A DNA stretch of 17,191 nucleotides from an archaeon (GTDB taxonomy: Archaea; Nanobdellota; Nanobdellia; SCGC-AAA011-G17; GW2011-AR18), in contig JAHFKB010000021.1 of NCBI GenBank assembly GCA_023245565.1, positions 1 to 17,191 on the forward strand. Direction: 5' to 3'. The notes beneath the pieces were generated by a model. It was not told the origin of the DNA. It made no database searches and was given only the letters and a program-made list of their open reading frames with translations. A program made the translations under genes and the position numbers. The first letter of the stretch is position 1, and each line of letters opens with the position of its first letter. Positions 6,040-12,792 of this stretch are shown here, piece by piece.

Positions 6040-6530
6040 ATTTTAAAATTTTTCTTATTTTATTTTTAATTTTATTAGTTATTGGGTGTAGTAAGATAAA
6101 AGAAAGTGAAGATAATGAATTAATTTCTTCAAGTGATTCTGAAATTCCTTTAGTTAATTCTAGTATGAAATGTTTGTATAAAGATGGAGATCTTGGTAAT
6201 GGAACAATACTTGTTAAAGATTTGAAAAATTTTAAGGACATCTTTATTTATACTGATGGAAGTATTGATATAACTATACTTAGAAATGAGTCTAATAATG
6301 TGTGTCTTTATGCTTATTCAAAACAAGAAGGAAGTGATGGTGCAATTTGTAACAAACAATGTAAAAATGAGAATGATGCTGGGATAGATGAATCAAATAG
6401 AGTTGTTGAAATTTTAGGCAGTGATGAAAATTCTTATTTAAATTGTACTAAATCTATTGTTAATGATGAAGATTTAAAATTACCAGCTGATATGTTTAGT
6501 GGTGTACCTTGCGAAGAAATAAAAGAATAA
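6036..6530 (+). CDS. Second predicted lipoprotein, likely paralogue of the first
   Basis: This 164-residue protein begins with a hydrophobic signal and lipobox VIGC (Cys 18), then an acidic Ser/Glu/Asp linker. The domain has MKCLYKDGD, FIYTDGSIDITIL, NVCLYAYS, ICNKQC, LNCTKS and GVPCEE, aligning by eye with the Cys-bearing strands of the preceding lipoprotein but with additional cysteines. Function unknown; extracellular and membrane-anchored by prediction. The ATG overlaps the upstream stop codon as ATGA, so translation is probably coupled. The stop codon lies 5 bases from the end of the convergent thiI-like gene. Confidence 0.8.
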   Translation: MNFKIFLILFLILLVIGCSKIKESEDNELISSSDSEIPLVNSSMKCLYKDGDLGNGTILVKDLKNFKDIFIYTDGSIDITILRNESNNVCLYAYSKQEGSDGAICNKQCKNENDAGIDESNRVVEILGSDENSYLNCTKSIVNDEDLKLPADMFSGVPCEEIKE

Positions 6531-6535
6531 AGTGA

Positions 6536-7105
6536 TTAATTATTTAAAAGCTTTAGTTCTTCTGCTCTAATCTCTTCTAGATTAGATTTTGTAATTGGAT
6601 ATTTTGGACCTAAACAATCACAAACTTCTGGACCTTTAGAAATTTCATAAGTGTCTATTTGTCTAGCTATTTTTAGAATTTCTTCTTTATCATAAGTTAA
6701 TAATGGTCTTAATACTTGCATTTTTACTGCATCAGTAATTGATTGTAGATTAGATAAAGTTTGTGAGCTTACTTGTCCTAAATTTTCTCCTGTTATTAAA
6801 AAATCACAATTTTCTTTTTTAGCAATCTCTTCTGATTTTTTTAACATTAATCTTTTTGTTAATATAAAATAAAATCTATGGTTACATTTAGTTGAAATCT
6901 CTTGGATTTCTTTTCCAATATTTACTGTTATAAATTTTTTAAAACCTAATTTTTCTGCTGCTTGTATTGATTTAATTTCTGGATTGTTGTCTGTGAATGG
7001 TTCATATGAAAAATGGATTGCTATAACTTCTACTCCTTTTTGCTGCATTAAGTAACCTGCAACTGGACTATCAAATCCACCTGAAATTAATAATAATGCT
7101 TTCAT
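6536..7105 (-). CDS. Minimal ThiI: PP-loop sulfurtransferase domain only
   Basis: This 189-residue protein matches the ATP-pyrophosphatase domain of ThiI, which makes 4-thiouridine at position 8 of tRNA. SGGFDS (8-13) is the PP-loop. TGENLGQVSSQTLSNL at about 105-120 is the characteristic ThiI motif, and LRPLLTYDKEEI (132-143) follows. Cysteines C162 and C164 in PEVCDCLGPKYP lie where ThiI has its catalytic Cys; C74 and C100 could contribute to a cluster. Full ThiI is about 380-480 residues with N-terminal NFLD and THUMP RNA-binding domains, which are absent here. The upstream 81-residue gene overlaps by ATGA, with GAGGA before this start, and may supply an accessory function. It is the last gene of the E1 operon. 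Confidence 0.88.
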   Translation of the reverse strand: MKALLLISGGFDSPVAGYLMQQKGVEVIAIHFSYEPFTDNNPEIKSIQAAEKLGFKKFITVNIGKEIQEISTKCNHRFYFILTKRLMLKKSEEIAKKENCDFLITGENLGQVSSQTLSNLQSITDAVKMQVLRPLLTYDKEEILKIARQIDTYEISKGPEVCDCLGPKYPITKSNLEEIRAEELKLLNN

Positions 7106-7347
7106 TTTAAATCCTCGTAGATTTTCTTAGCAATTTCTTCTGATTCTTCTTTAGAACAATCTCTTAAAATTAATTTACCATTTTTATAACAAGTAATTTG
7201 TTTATTATTGTATTTTATAATTACTAAAATTGGAAGGTCTGCTATTGTTTCATATTTAGATTTAACTTTTTCTAAGTTTAGATTTTTATTTCCTTCTGGA
7301 ACTGCTTCAAAAGCTCCTTTTGTTGTGCATCTTCTTATTGTAAACAT
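7102..7347 (-). CDS. Small protein resembling half a TBP fold, unknown function
   Basis: This 81-residue protein has no confident family. Its C-terminal 45 residues (LPILVIIKYNNKQITCYKNG, then KLILRDCSKEESEEIAKKIYEDLK) follow the strand-turn-strand-helix pattern of one repeat of TATA-binding protein, where an NGK/SGK hairpin precedes an EEA-type helix. The DNA-intercalating Phe pairs of TBP are not present, so DNA binding is not implied. It starts 1 base after the GNAT stop codon and overlaps the minimal thiI by 4 bases. That tight coupling suggests a partner or substrate-binding subunit for the truncated ThiI. The fold call is tentative. Confidence 0.7.
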   Translation of the reverse strand: MFTIRRCTTKGAFEAVPEGNKNLNLEKVKSKYETIADLPILVIIKYNNKQITCYKNGKLILRDCSKEESEEIAKKIYEDLK

Positions 7348-7348
7348 T

Positions 7349-7837
7349 TTATTTTAGTCTTAATCCGTAAACTTTTCTATCTTTATCTAAATCTTTTGCA
7401 TGATTAAATCCTAATCTTTGATAAAGTTCAATTGCTTTCGTATTTGTTCCTTTTACAGTCAAACCAACAATATCACAATCTTCTGATCTTGCTCTTGATA
7501 TATATTCTTGTAAAAGTCTAGTACCAATACCATGACCTTTTGATTTTGCTAATACCCACAAGACATCTCCTATTTGTAAATTTGAATCTGTGTATCTGCT
7601 TGCTTCTAATACTCCTTCTAAATTAGAATAAACACCAATTGCTAATAAAACACTTCTTCTTGGTTCTCTATTTGCTGCAAGTCTTCTGAAATAATCTAAA
7701 TCTCTTGCTCTTAATATTTCTTGCATTTCTTCTGTTGTATAATGTTCATGTAAACCTTGAATTTCTACTCTATAAAAAGAAGGTAATAATTCTACATATT
7801 CTCTTGGTGTATCTCTATCTAATTTTTCTATTATCAT
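7349..7837 (-). CDS. GNAT-family N-acetyltransferase
   Basis: This 162-residue protein carries the GNAT acetyl-CoA site: strand 4 VLWVLAKS, then KGHGIGTRLLQEYI (about 100-113, the R/QxxGxG/A loop), and motif B NTKAIELYQRLGF (132-144), as in RimI-like protein acetyltransferases. The substrate is unknown; RimI relatives modify N-termini of ribosomal or other proteins. It is unusually Arg-rich for this Lys-rich gene neighbourhood (about 17 Arg to 9 Lys). It lies within an operon with single-base gaps on both sides: the E1 gene upstream and the TBP-half-like gene downstream. An AGGT sequence precedes its ATG. Confidence 0.9.
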   Translation of the reverse strand: MIIEKLDRDTPREYVELLPSFYRVEIQGLHEHYTTEEMQEILRARDLDYFRRLAANREPRRSVLLAIGVYSNLEGVLEASRYTDSNLQIGDVLWVLAKSKGHGIGTRLLQEYISRARSEDCDIVGLTVKGTNTKAIELYQRLGFNHAKDLDKDRKVYGLRLK

Positions 7838-7838
7838 T

Positions 7839-8792
7839 TTAACCTATGTATTTTGATAAAATTACTCTTGCCTTAGATTTTGTTTTTGCTCTTACTAAAG
7901 CTCTTCCACTTTTAAAAAATATTACATCATTTAATATTAAACAATCATCTGTTGTTTTTATACTATTTAATTTGCTTAATTTTTCAAATAATGAATCCAT
8001 ATTTATATTTTCTATTTTTATCTGAAAATTACAAGATCCACATATTTTAATCTCATTTTTAGATTTTTTTCCATCTAAATATTCATAAATACCATTACAT
8101 ACTTTACAATTATTTGATTTTTTAATTTTAATTTTATTTATTTCAGAATTCCATAAATTATAATGAATTAATTCTTTGCTATATTCTTGATTTGTTAAAA
8201 TTTTTAATGCTTGAGTTACTTGGATGGCTGCAATTGCAGAAGGTATTGTGTTAATTACTCCAGTAGTATCGCATGTGTCTAAAGTTTCTGTTGGTTCTTT
8301 GAAAATACATGAAAAACAAGGAGTATCTTTAGTTATATTAAAAGTCATTCCTTTTGTTCCTATAACTGAAGCATAAATCCATGGAATATTATTTTTTCTT
8401 GAATATTCATTTATTAGAAATCTAGTGTAAATATTGTCTGTACAATCTAATATTAAATCAGATTTAAGTAAATCAATATTATCATGATCTAAGTCTATTA
8501 AATGAGCTTCTATATCTATTTCAGAATTTATTTGAGAAATTTTTTCTTTTGCTGCATTAACTTTTGGTTTTCCTAGGTCTTCTTCATTAAAAAGTGTTTG
8601 CCTTTGTAAATTATTTATTTCAACTATGTCTCTATCAATAATTTTTATTCTACCAACTCCTGCTCTTGCTAATAAATCTAAAGCATTTGTTCCTAAAGCA
8701 CCAATACCAACTATTGTTACATTTGAATTTAGTAATTTTTCCTGCTTATTACTTCCAATTTCCTTTAAAATTTCTTGTCTTGCATATCTCAT
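7839..8792 (-). CDS. E1-like ThiF/MoeB/UbaA sulfur-carrier adenylyltransferase
   Basis: This 317-residue protein begins MRYARQ like MoeB/UbaA. It has the ATP-binding VGIGALG (28-34), IIDRDIVEINNLQRQ (51-65), and LDCTDN (115-120). Two CxxC pairs (C159/C162 and C229/C232) form the structural zinc site, and TCDTTGVINT (173-182) places C174 as the probable transfer Cys. A C-terminal extension with another CxxC (251/254) ends the protein. The family adenylates the C-terminal glycine of ubiquitin-like carriers; the carrier at 5222-5413 is the obvious substrate. It heads the operon with GNAT, the TBP-half-like gene and minimal ThiI, linking it to tRNA thiolation. It is divergent from the RelA/SpoT homologue, sharing one TATA box. 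Confidence 0.93.
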   Translation of the reverse strand: MRYARQEILKEIGSNKQEKLLNSNVTIVGIGALGTNALDLLARAGVGRIKIIDRDIVEINNLQRQTLFNEEDLGKPKVNAAKEKISQINSEIDIEAHLIDLDHDNIDLLKSDLILDCTDNIYTRFLINEYSRKNNIPWIYASVIGTKGMTFNITKDTPCFSCIFKEPTETLDTCDTTGVINTIPSAIAAIQVTQALKILTNQEYSKELIHYNLWNSEINKIKIKKSNNCKVCNGIYEYLDGKKSKNEIKICGSCNFQIKIENINMDSLFEKLSKLNSIKTTDDCLILNDVIFFKSGRALVRAKTKSKARVILSKYIG

Positions 8793-8815
8793 AAATCTAT
8801 AAGGAAGGCAATATT

Positions 8816-8821
8816 TTTAAA
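8816..8821. promoter_or_regulatory. Shared bidirectional TATA box (E1 operon / RelA-SpoT homologue)
   Basis: Palindromic TTTAAA in ATATTTTTAAAGC is centred at 8818.5. That is 26.5 bases from the minus ATG (8792) and 24.5 from the plus ATG (8843). It is the only well-placed TATA box in this 50-base spacer. The minus-direction upstream flank AAAAAGC is purine-rich like a BRE; the plus-direction flank is less so. Confidence 0.55.
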
Positions 8822-8842
8822 GCTTTTTAGATTTTTTTAAGT

Positions 8843-10720
8843 ATGGATTTTAAAGACTTAGTCAAAAAAATAATAAGGTATAATAAAGATACAAATATTG
8901 ATTTAATAGAAAGTGCTTATTATTTTTCTTCTAATATATTAAATGATAAATTAAGGGCTTCTGGTGAACCTTGGATTAATCATTATTTGGATGTAGCTTA
9001 TCAAGTTGCAGATTTTAAATTAGATGATAAAGCTATAGCTGCAGCATTAATGCATGGAATATTAAATAAGGGGGCTGACTCTAAAGAAATAAAAAAGTTA
9101 TTTGGTATTGAGATATTTGAAATTCTTGAAAATATTGAAAGAATGAGTGAGATTAAAAAAAATATTATTAAGAAAGGTGCAGAAAGTGAAAATTTAAGAA
9201 AAGTTTTATTAGCTGCCTCAAGAGATCTAAGAGCTTTGTTTATTAAAATTTGTGATAAATTAGTTAATTTGAGAGATTTAAGTTTTTTATCTGAAATTGA
9301 AAAGAAAAGAATTGGAAAAGAAGCTCTTGAAATTTATGCACCTTTAGCTTATAGATTAGGGATGGGTAAAATAAAAGCAGAGATTGAAGATCTGGCTTTC
9401 AAAGCTGTAGATGAAAAAACTTATTCTGCAATTTCTAATAAAGTAAATAAAATAAGAAAAGACGGAGAAAGATCTATTTTTAAAATTAAAAAAATAATTG
9501 AAACTGAAATACGAAAAGAAGATATTAAAGCTGAGATAGAAATGAGAATTAAACATGTTTATAGTATTTATAAAAAAATAATTGAAAAATCTTATAATTC
9601 TGAAAACTTAAATGATATTATTGCTTTTAGAATTATTGTTAATTCTTTAGATGAATGTTATAAAACTTTAAGAATTATTCATTCAAATTTTAGACCCATT
9701 CCAAATAGATTTAAAGATTATATTGCAATGCCTAAACCTAATGGTTATCAATCTTTACATACTTCTGTAGTTGATGATGAAGGAAGAATATTTGAAGTAC
9801 AAATAAGAACTTTAGAGATGCATGATCTAGCTGAAGAAGGAATTGCTTCTCATTTTAGTTATAAAAAAATAACACATGAAGCAGGTTTTGATAAAAAATT
9901 AAATTGGTTAAAACAGGTTGTTAATGAATCAAATCAAGGGTTTAATATTGACTTTTTTGGAGATGAAGTTTTTGCATTTACACCTAAGGGAAAGGTTGTT
10001 GAACTTCCTAAAGGTGCAACTGTTTTAGATTTTGCATATTCTATTCATACAGACTTAGGACATCATTGTATAGGTGCTAATATTAATGGAAAATTTTTTT
10101 CTTTAAAAGATATAATTAATAATGGGGATGTTCTTGAGGTTTTAGAATCTAAATCTCAAAAACCAAATAGAGAATGGTTAAAGATTATTAAAACTGGAAA
10201 AGCTAAAAGTAAGATCAGACAATATTTAATTGATAGGGGAAAAGTTGTAACTAGAACTTATTCTATTCAAGAAAACGTAAAAAAAGATATTGGTGAAAGC
10301 TTATTAATTATTGATGGTGATAAAAAATTAAAAGTTAAGCTTGCATTTTGTTGCAAACCAATGCCTGGAGATAAAGTTATTGGATTAAAAACAAGTAATG
10401 TTAGGGTTATGGTTCATAAATTTGATTGTGAAGAGGTTAATAAAGTTGGTAAAAAGAAGATTAAAATTAATTGGTTAGAGAATTTTAAAAAACCAGTTAA
10501 AATTATTATAAATGCAAAAGATAGAAGTGGATTATTTAAGGAAATTATAAATAGTATTAATAAATTTGATCTTAAAATTGAAGATACTAAAGGTAAAAGT
10601 GCTGGCGGTGGTATTGAATGCAGCTTTATGGCAAATGTTGGAAATTTGAATAAATTAAATGAAGTAATAAATAGAATTGGTAAAATTAAAGATGTTAATA
10701 AAGTATATATAAGTGTTTGA
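8843..10720 (+). CDS. Long RelA/SpoT homologue, (p)ppGpp synthetase with degraded hydrolase site
   Basis: This 625-residue protein has the full long-RSH order: HD-type domain (about 20-180), synthetase (about 230-345), TGS (about 372-436, VFAFTPKGKVVELPKGATVL), a Cys zinc/RIS region (C503/C504, H525, C529), and a C-terminal ACT (about 550-625). Synthetase residues are intact: D258, RFKD (289-292), GYQSLHT (301-307) and E318 in EVQIRT. In the hydrolase domain, SGEPWINH keeps His47, but the HDxxED motif reads HGILNK (71-76) and the usual DRxHN motif reads DKLVN, so Mn-dependent (p)ppGpp hydrolysis is predicted lost. Long RSH proteins are typical of bacteria. Base composition matches its neighbours, so any transfer is old. 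It shares a TATA box with the E1 operon. Confidence 0.95.
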   Translation: MDFKDLVKKIIRYNKDTNIDLIESAYYFSSNILNDKLRASGEPWINHYLDVAYQVADFKLDDKAIAAALMHGILNKGADSKEIKKLFGIEIFEILENIERMSEIKKNIIKKGAESENLRKVLLAASRDLRALFIKICDKLVNLRDLSFLSEIEKKRIGKEALEIYAPLAYRLGMGKIKAEIEDLAFKAVDEKTYSAISNKVNKIRKDGERSIFKIKKIIETEIRKEDIKAEIEMRIKHVYSIYKKIIEKSYNSENLNDIIAFRIIVNSLDECYKTLRIIHSNFRPIPNRFKDYIAMPKPNGYQSLHTSVVDDEGRIFEVQIRTLEMHDLAEEGIASHFSYKKITHEAGFDKKLNWLKQVVNESNQGFNIDFFGDEVFAFTPKGKVVELPKGATVLDFAYSIHTDLGHHCIGANINGKFFSLKDIINNGDVLEVLESKSQKPNREWLKIIKTGKAKSKIRQYLIDRGKVVTRTYSIQENVKKDIGESLLIIDGDKKLKVKLAFCCKPMPGDKVIGLKTSNVRVMVHKFDCEEVNKVGKKKIKINWLENFKKPVKIIINAKDRSGLFKEIINSINKFDLKIEDTKGKSAGGGIECSFMANVGNLNKLNEVINRIGKIKDVNKVYISV

Positions 10721-10746
10721 TAGCTATATTTTTATATAATAATACT

Positions 10747-10752
10747 TTTAAA
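10747..10752 (+). promoter_or_regulatory. TATA box of the 10774 gene
   Basis: TTTAAA is centred at 10749.5, 24.5 bases upstream of ATG 10774, which supports the ATG rather than the TTG immediately before it. Confidence 0.5.
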
Positions 10753-10773
10753 TTGATTTAAGAATTTTAATTG

Positions 10774-11166
10774 ATGCCTGGAAAAAAATATGTAAATGGA
10801 TCAATTATTACTTCAAATTTATTTTTAGGAGAAGGAAGAATTGTACGTCATATTATTAATTATTCTAATGTTGGTCTATTTTTAGATGATTTAGAAAATT
10901 ATTTTTTAATTGGTTTATCTTTATCAGACCCAAAAGAGAGTTTATTTGATAGAAAAATAGTTATTGAAAAATATCCTTATCAAAGCGGTGAAATTAATTT
11001 AGAATTAATGTTGATGGATGTTCCTAAAGAAGAAGTATTAGATAAAGAAGCAGCAAGAGAAAAAGCTAATCAAGATTATTTTAAATATTTAGATAAATTA
11101 GCACGTGGAAAATATAAAATATCTTTATATGATAATGGTAATGGATTAGTTGATTTTTTCGAATGA
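10774..11166 (+). CDS. Hypothetical protein, 130 residues
   Basis: I do not recognise this soluble protein. The N-terminal half looks beta-rich (YVNGSIITSNLFLGEGRIVR, then LENYFLIGLSLSD and KIVIEKYPYQ), and residues 84-115 are helical and charged (PKEEVLDKEAAREKANQDYF). It ends in YDNGNGLVDFFE. No cysteines, signal peptide or catalytic motif are present. The start is set at ATG 10774 because the TATA box predicts transcription start there. The upstream RSH gene ends about 54 bases before the ATG and the gene has its own promoter, so it is probably a separate transcript. Its 3' end overlaps the convergent lgt by 21 bases. Confidence 0.72.
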   Translation: MPGKKYVNGSIITSNLFLGEGRIVRHIINYSNVGLFLDDLENYFLIGLSLSDPKESLFDRKIVIEKYPYQSGEINLELMLMDVPKEEVLDKEAAREKANQDYFKYLDKLARGKYKISLYDNGNGLVDFFE

Positions 11167-11931
11167 TTTATTATTTTTAAAATAAATCTTTATTCTATTA
11201 TATAATGGAATTATTGAAATTAATATTATAATTATACTGGCATATTGAGCTAAGTTAAATCCTAAATAATTAAACCCATAATTTAAAGGCAGGTCTTTAT
11301 AAAATTCAGTGATAAATCTAAATAATGAATCTAAAAATAACATTGACCAAAATATTGTTCCTTTTTCTTTGTTTTTTAATTTTAACATTAGTAATAAAAT
11401 TCCAAATATAATTAGATGATACCCTGCTTGGTAGAGCTGAACTGGATGTCTTAAACCTTCATATCCTGGAAATTGAACTGCCCAAGGTAAACTTGTTACT
11501 TTTCCAACTAATTCTGAATTAATAAAATTACCAATTCTTATTAAGGCTGCTCCAAACATTACTGGGATAGATACTAAGTCTGAAAAATTGTAAAATGATA
11601 TTTTTCTTTTTCTACAAAACCAAATTGTAATTAATATCATTGAAATTATTGCACCATGAGAGGAAATTCCTCCCTCCCAAATTGCAAACATTTTTAGTGG
11701 ATTAGCAAAATAATAACTAGGACTGTAAAATAGAATTTCAAATAATCTTCCTCCAATTAAGTCTCCTATTATAATATAAGGAACATAATCTTCTATGTCA
11801 TTTTTTTTAATATTAAATTTAGGAGATAATTTTATTAGTATAAAATAACCTATGAGAAAAGCTAATGCATATAATAAACCGTAATATCTTATATGTATTG
11901 GACCAATATCCAATAGAATAGGATTTATCAT
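11146..11931 (-). CDS. lgt: Prolipoprotein diacylglyceryl transferase (Lgt)
   Basis: This 261-residue polytopic protein matches Lgt, which transfers diacylglycerol from a phospholipid to the lipobox Cys. Visible landmarks are: DIGPIHIRYYGLLY at the N-terminus; GGISSHGA with H92 (E. coli H103); IRIGNFINSELVG with R132 and N135 (E. coli R143/N146); RHPVQLYQA at 161-169; and LFRFITEF with R205 and E209 (E. coli R239/E243). About seven membrane helices fit. The start is ATG 11931 because the TATA box at 11954-11961 predicts it, and because MINPILLDIGPI is a normal family N-terminus; an upstream ATG at 11964 would add 11 residues across the promoter. Predicted substrates are at 5479 and 6036. Most studied archaea lack Lgt. 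No signal peptidase II gene is in view. Confidence 0.94.
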   Translation of the reverse strand: MINPILLDIGPIHIRYYGLLYALAFLIGYFILIKLSPKFNIKKNDIEDYVPYIIIGDLIGGRLFEILFYSPSYYFANPLKMFAIWEGGISSHGAIISMILITIWFCRKRKISFYNFSDLVSIPVMFGAALIRIGNFINSELVGKVTSLPWAVQFPGYEGLRHPVQLYQAGYHLIIFGILLLMLKLKNKEKGTIFWSMLFLDSLFRFITEFYKDLPLNYGFNYLGFNLAQYASIIIILISIIPLYNRIKIYFKNNKSFEKIN

Positions 11932-11953
11932 AAATAATTTATATATAATAATA

Positions 11954-11961
11954 TTTATAAA
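11954..11961. promoter_or_regulatory. Shared bidirectional TATA box (lgt / membrane protein)
   Basis: The perfect palindrome TTTATAAA is centred at 11957.5. It lies 26.5 bases from the lgt ATG (11931) and 25.5 from the plus-strand ATG (11983), mirroring the arrangement at 8816-8821. Confidence 0.55.
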
Positions 11962-11982
11962 CATGTTTAATTGAAATTTTCT

Positions 11983-12792
11983 ATGAAAAGAGGTTATATT
12001 GGTTGTAGTTTTTATTCTTTCAAATCTTTAAAAAATAATTTGATATTATATTTGCCAGATTTAGCTTTTTTTGCTTTTGCATTTATTTTAACTTTTTTAT
12101 TCTTTCATTTTAATGGTTTGACAAGCATATTTGGAGGACAGTTAAATTTATTTAATTCAAAAATAAAAGAGATTACTACTTCAAATTCTCTTCTTATAAG
12201 ATTGATAAGTAGTTTTGCAGTATTAATAATTATTAATGTATTCTTTGGTTTAAGTATTATAACTTTAAGATATACTATGATTAAATCTATACTAAAGAAT
12301 GAAAAAATTAAATTTTTTAAAGTTTGGAAGAATTCTAAAATTTATGTCTTTCCTGTCTTATGGTTAAAACTTTGTATTTTTTTAATATATTTAGTGCCTG
12401 CTTTAGTTTTAATTGGAATAGGTCTACTCTATAAACCTTTAATTTTAATTATGATATTAATGGAAATTTTTGTAGTTATTTTAACAAGGTTTTATTTATT
12501 ATTTGCTTATTCTACTTTATTTTTAAAAGATATTAAAAACCCTTTTACAGTTATAAAAGAAACTGTTAATTATTTTAATAATAATAAAGTGCATGGTTTA
12601 ATTGTTGGTTTAATTGTTTTTTTTATAAGTTTAATTATTTCTGGTTTTGTTAGTTTAATTCCTGTTATTTGGGATGGAATTAATTTATTTGGGACTATGA
12701 TATTAGTTTCAGTTTTATATATAATTTTTAGAACATTAGTAGATATTACTGTGAATTTATTGTCTTTGTTATTTATATTTGAAAATTATTAG
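11983..12792 (+). CDS. Polytopic membrane protein, function unknown
   Basis: This 269-residue protein has no recognised family signature. A short basic, aromatic N-terminus (MKRGYIGCSFYSFKSLKNN) leads into about six to eight hydrophobic segments, roughly 20-42, 68-92, 112-150 (two), 152-182, 202-225 and 232-268. A cytoplasmic-looking loop KNEKIKFFKVWKNS separates helices two and three. The layout (a TM pair, an amphipathic KVWKNSKI stretch, further TM pairs) resembles generic membrane proteins of the glycerophosphoryl-diester-phosphodiesterase-membrane-domain type, but only loosely. The start is set at ATG 11983 by the shared TATA box; an in-frame TTG at 11971 is too close to the TATA. It converges on the CYTH gene with a 4-base stop overlap. 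Confidence 0.75.
   Translation: MKRGYIGCSFYSFKSLKNNLILYLPDLAFFAFAFILTFLFFHFNGLTSIFGGQLNLFNSKIKEITTSNSLLIRLISSFAVLIIINVFFGLSIITLRYTMIKSILKNEKIKFFKVWKNSKIYVFPVLWLKLCIFLIYLVPALVLIGIGLLYKPLILIMILMEIFVVILTRFYLLFAYSTLFLKDIKNPFTVIKETVNYFNNNKVHGLIVGLIVFFISLIISGFVSLIPVIWDGINLFGTMILVSVLYIIFRTLVDITVNLLSLLFIFENY

Noticed and set aside
5632..6241. Two minus-strand open frames opposite the lipoprotein genes
   Set aside because: Both are antisense to well-supported signal-peptide and lipobox proteins and are Phe/Ser-rich shadows.
9356..9556. Minus-strand Phe/Tyr-rich open frame within the RSH gene
   Set aside because: Antisense shadow of a highly conserved region between the hydrolase and synthetase domains.
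10771..10773. TTG as start of the 10774 gene
   Set aside because: TATA spacing points to the ATG at 10774; TTG would add one residue with no supporting signal.
11971..11982. TTG start at 11971 for the membrane protein
   Set aside because: It lies about 13 bases from the TATA centre, inside the region expected to be untranscribed; ATG 11983 has the normal spacing.
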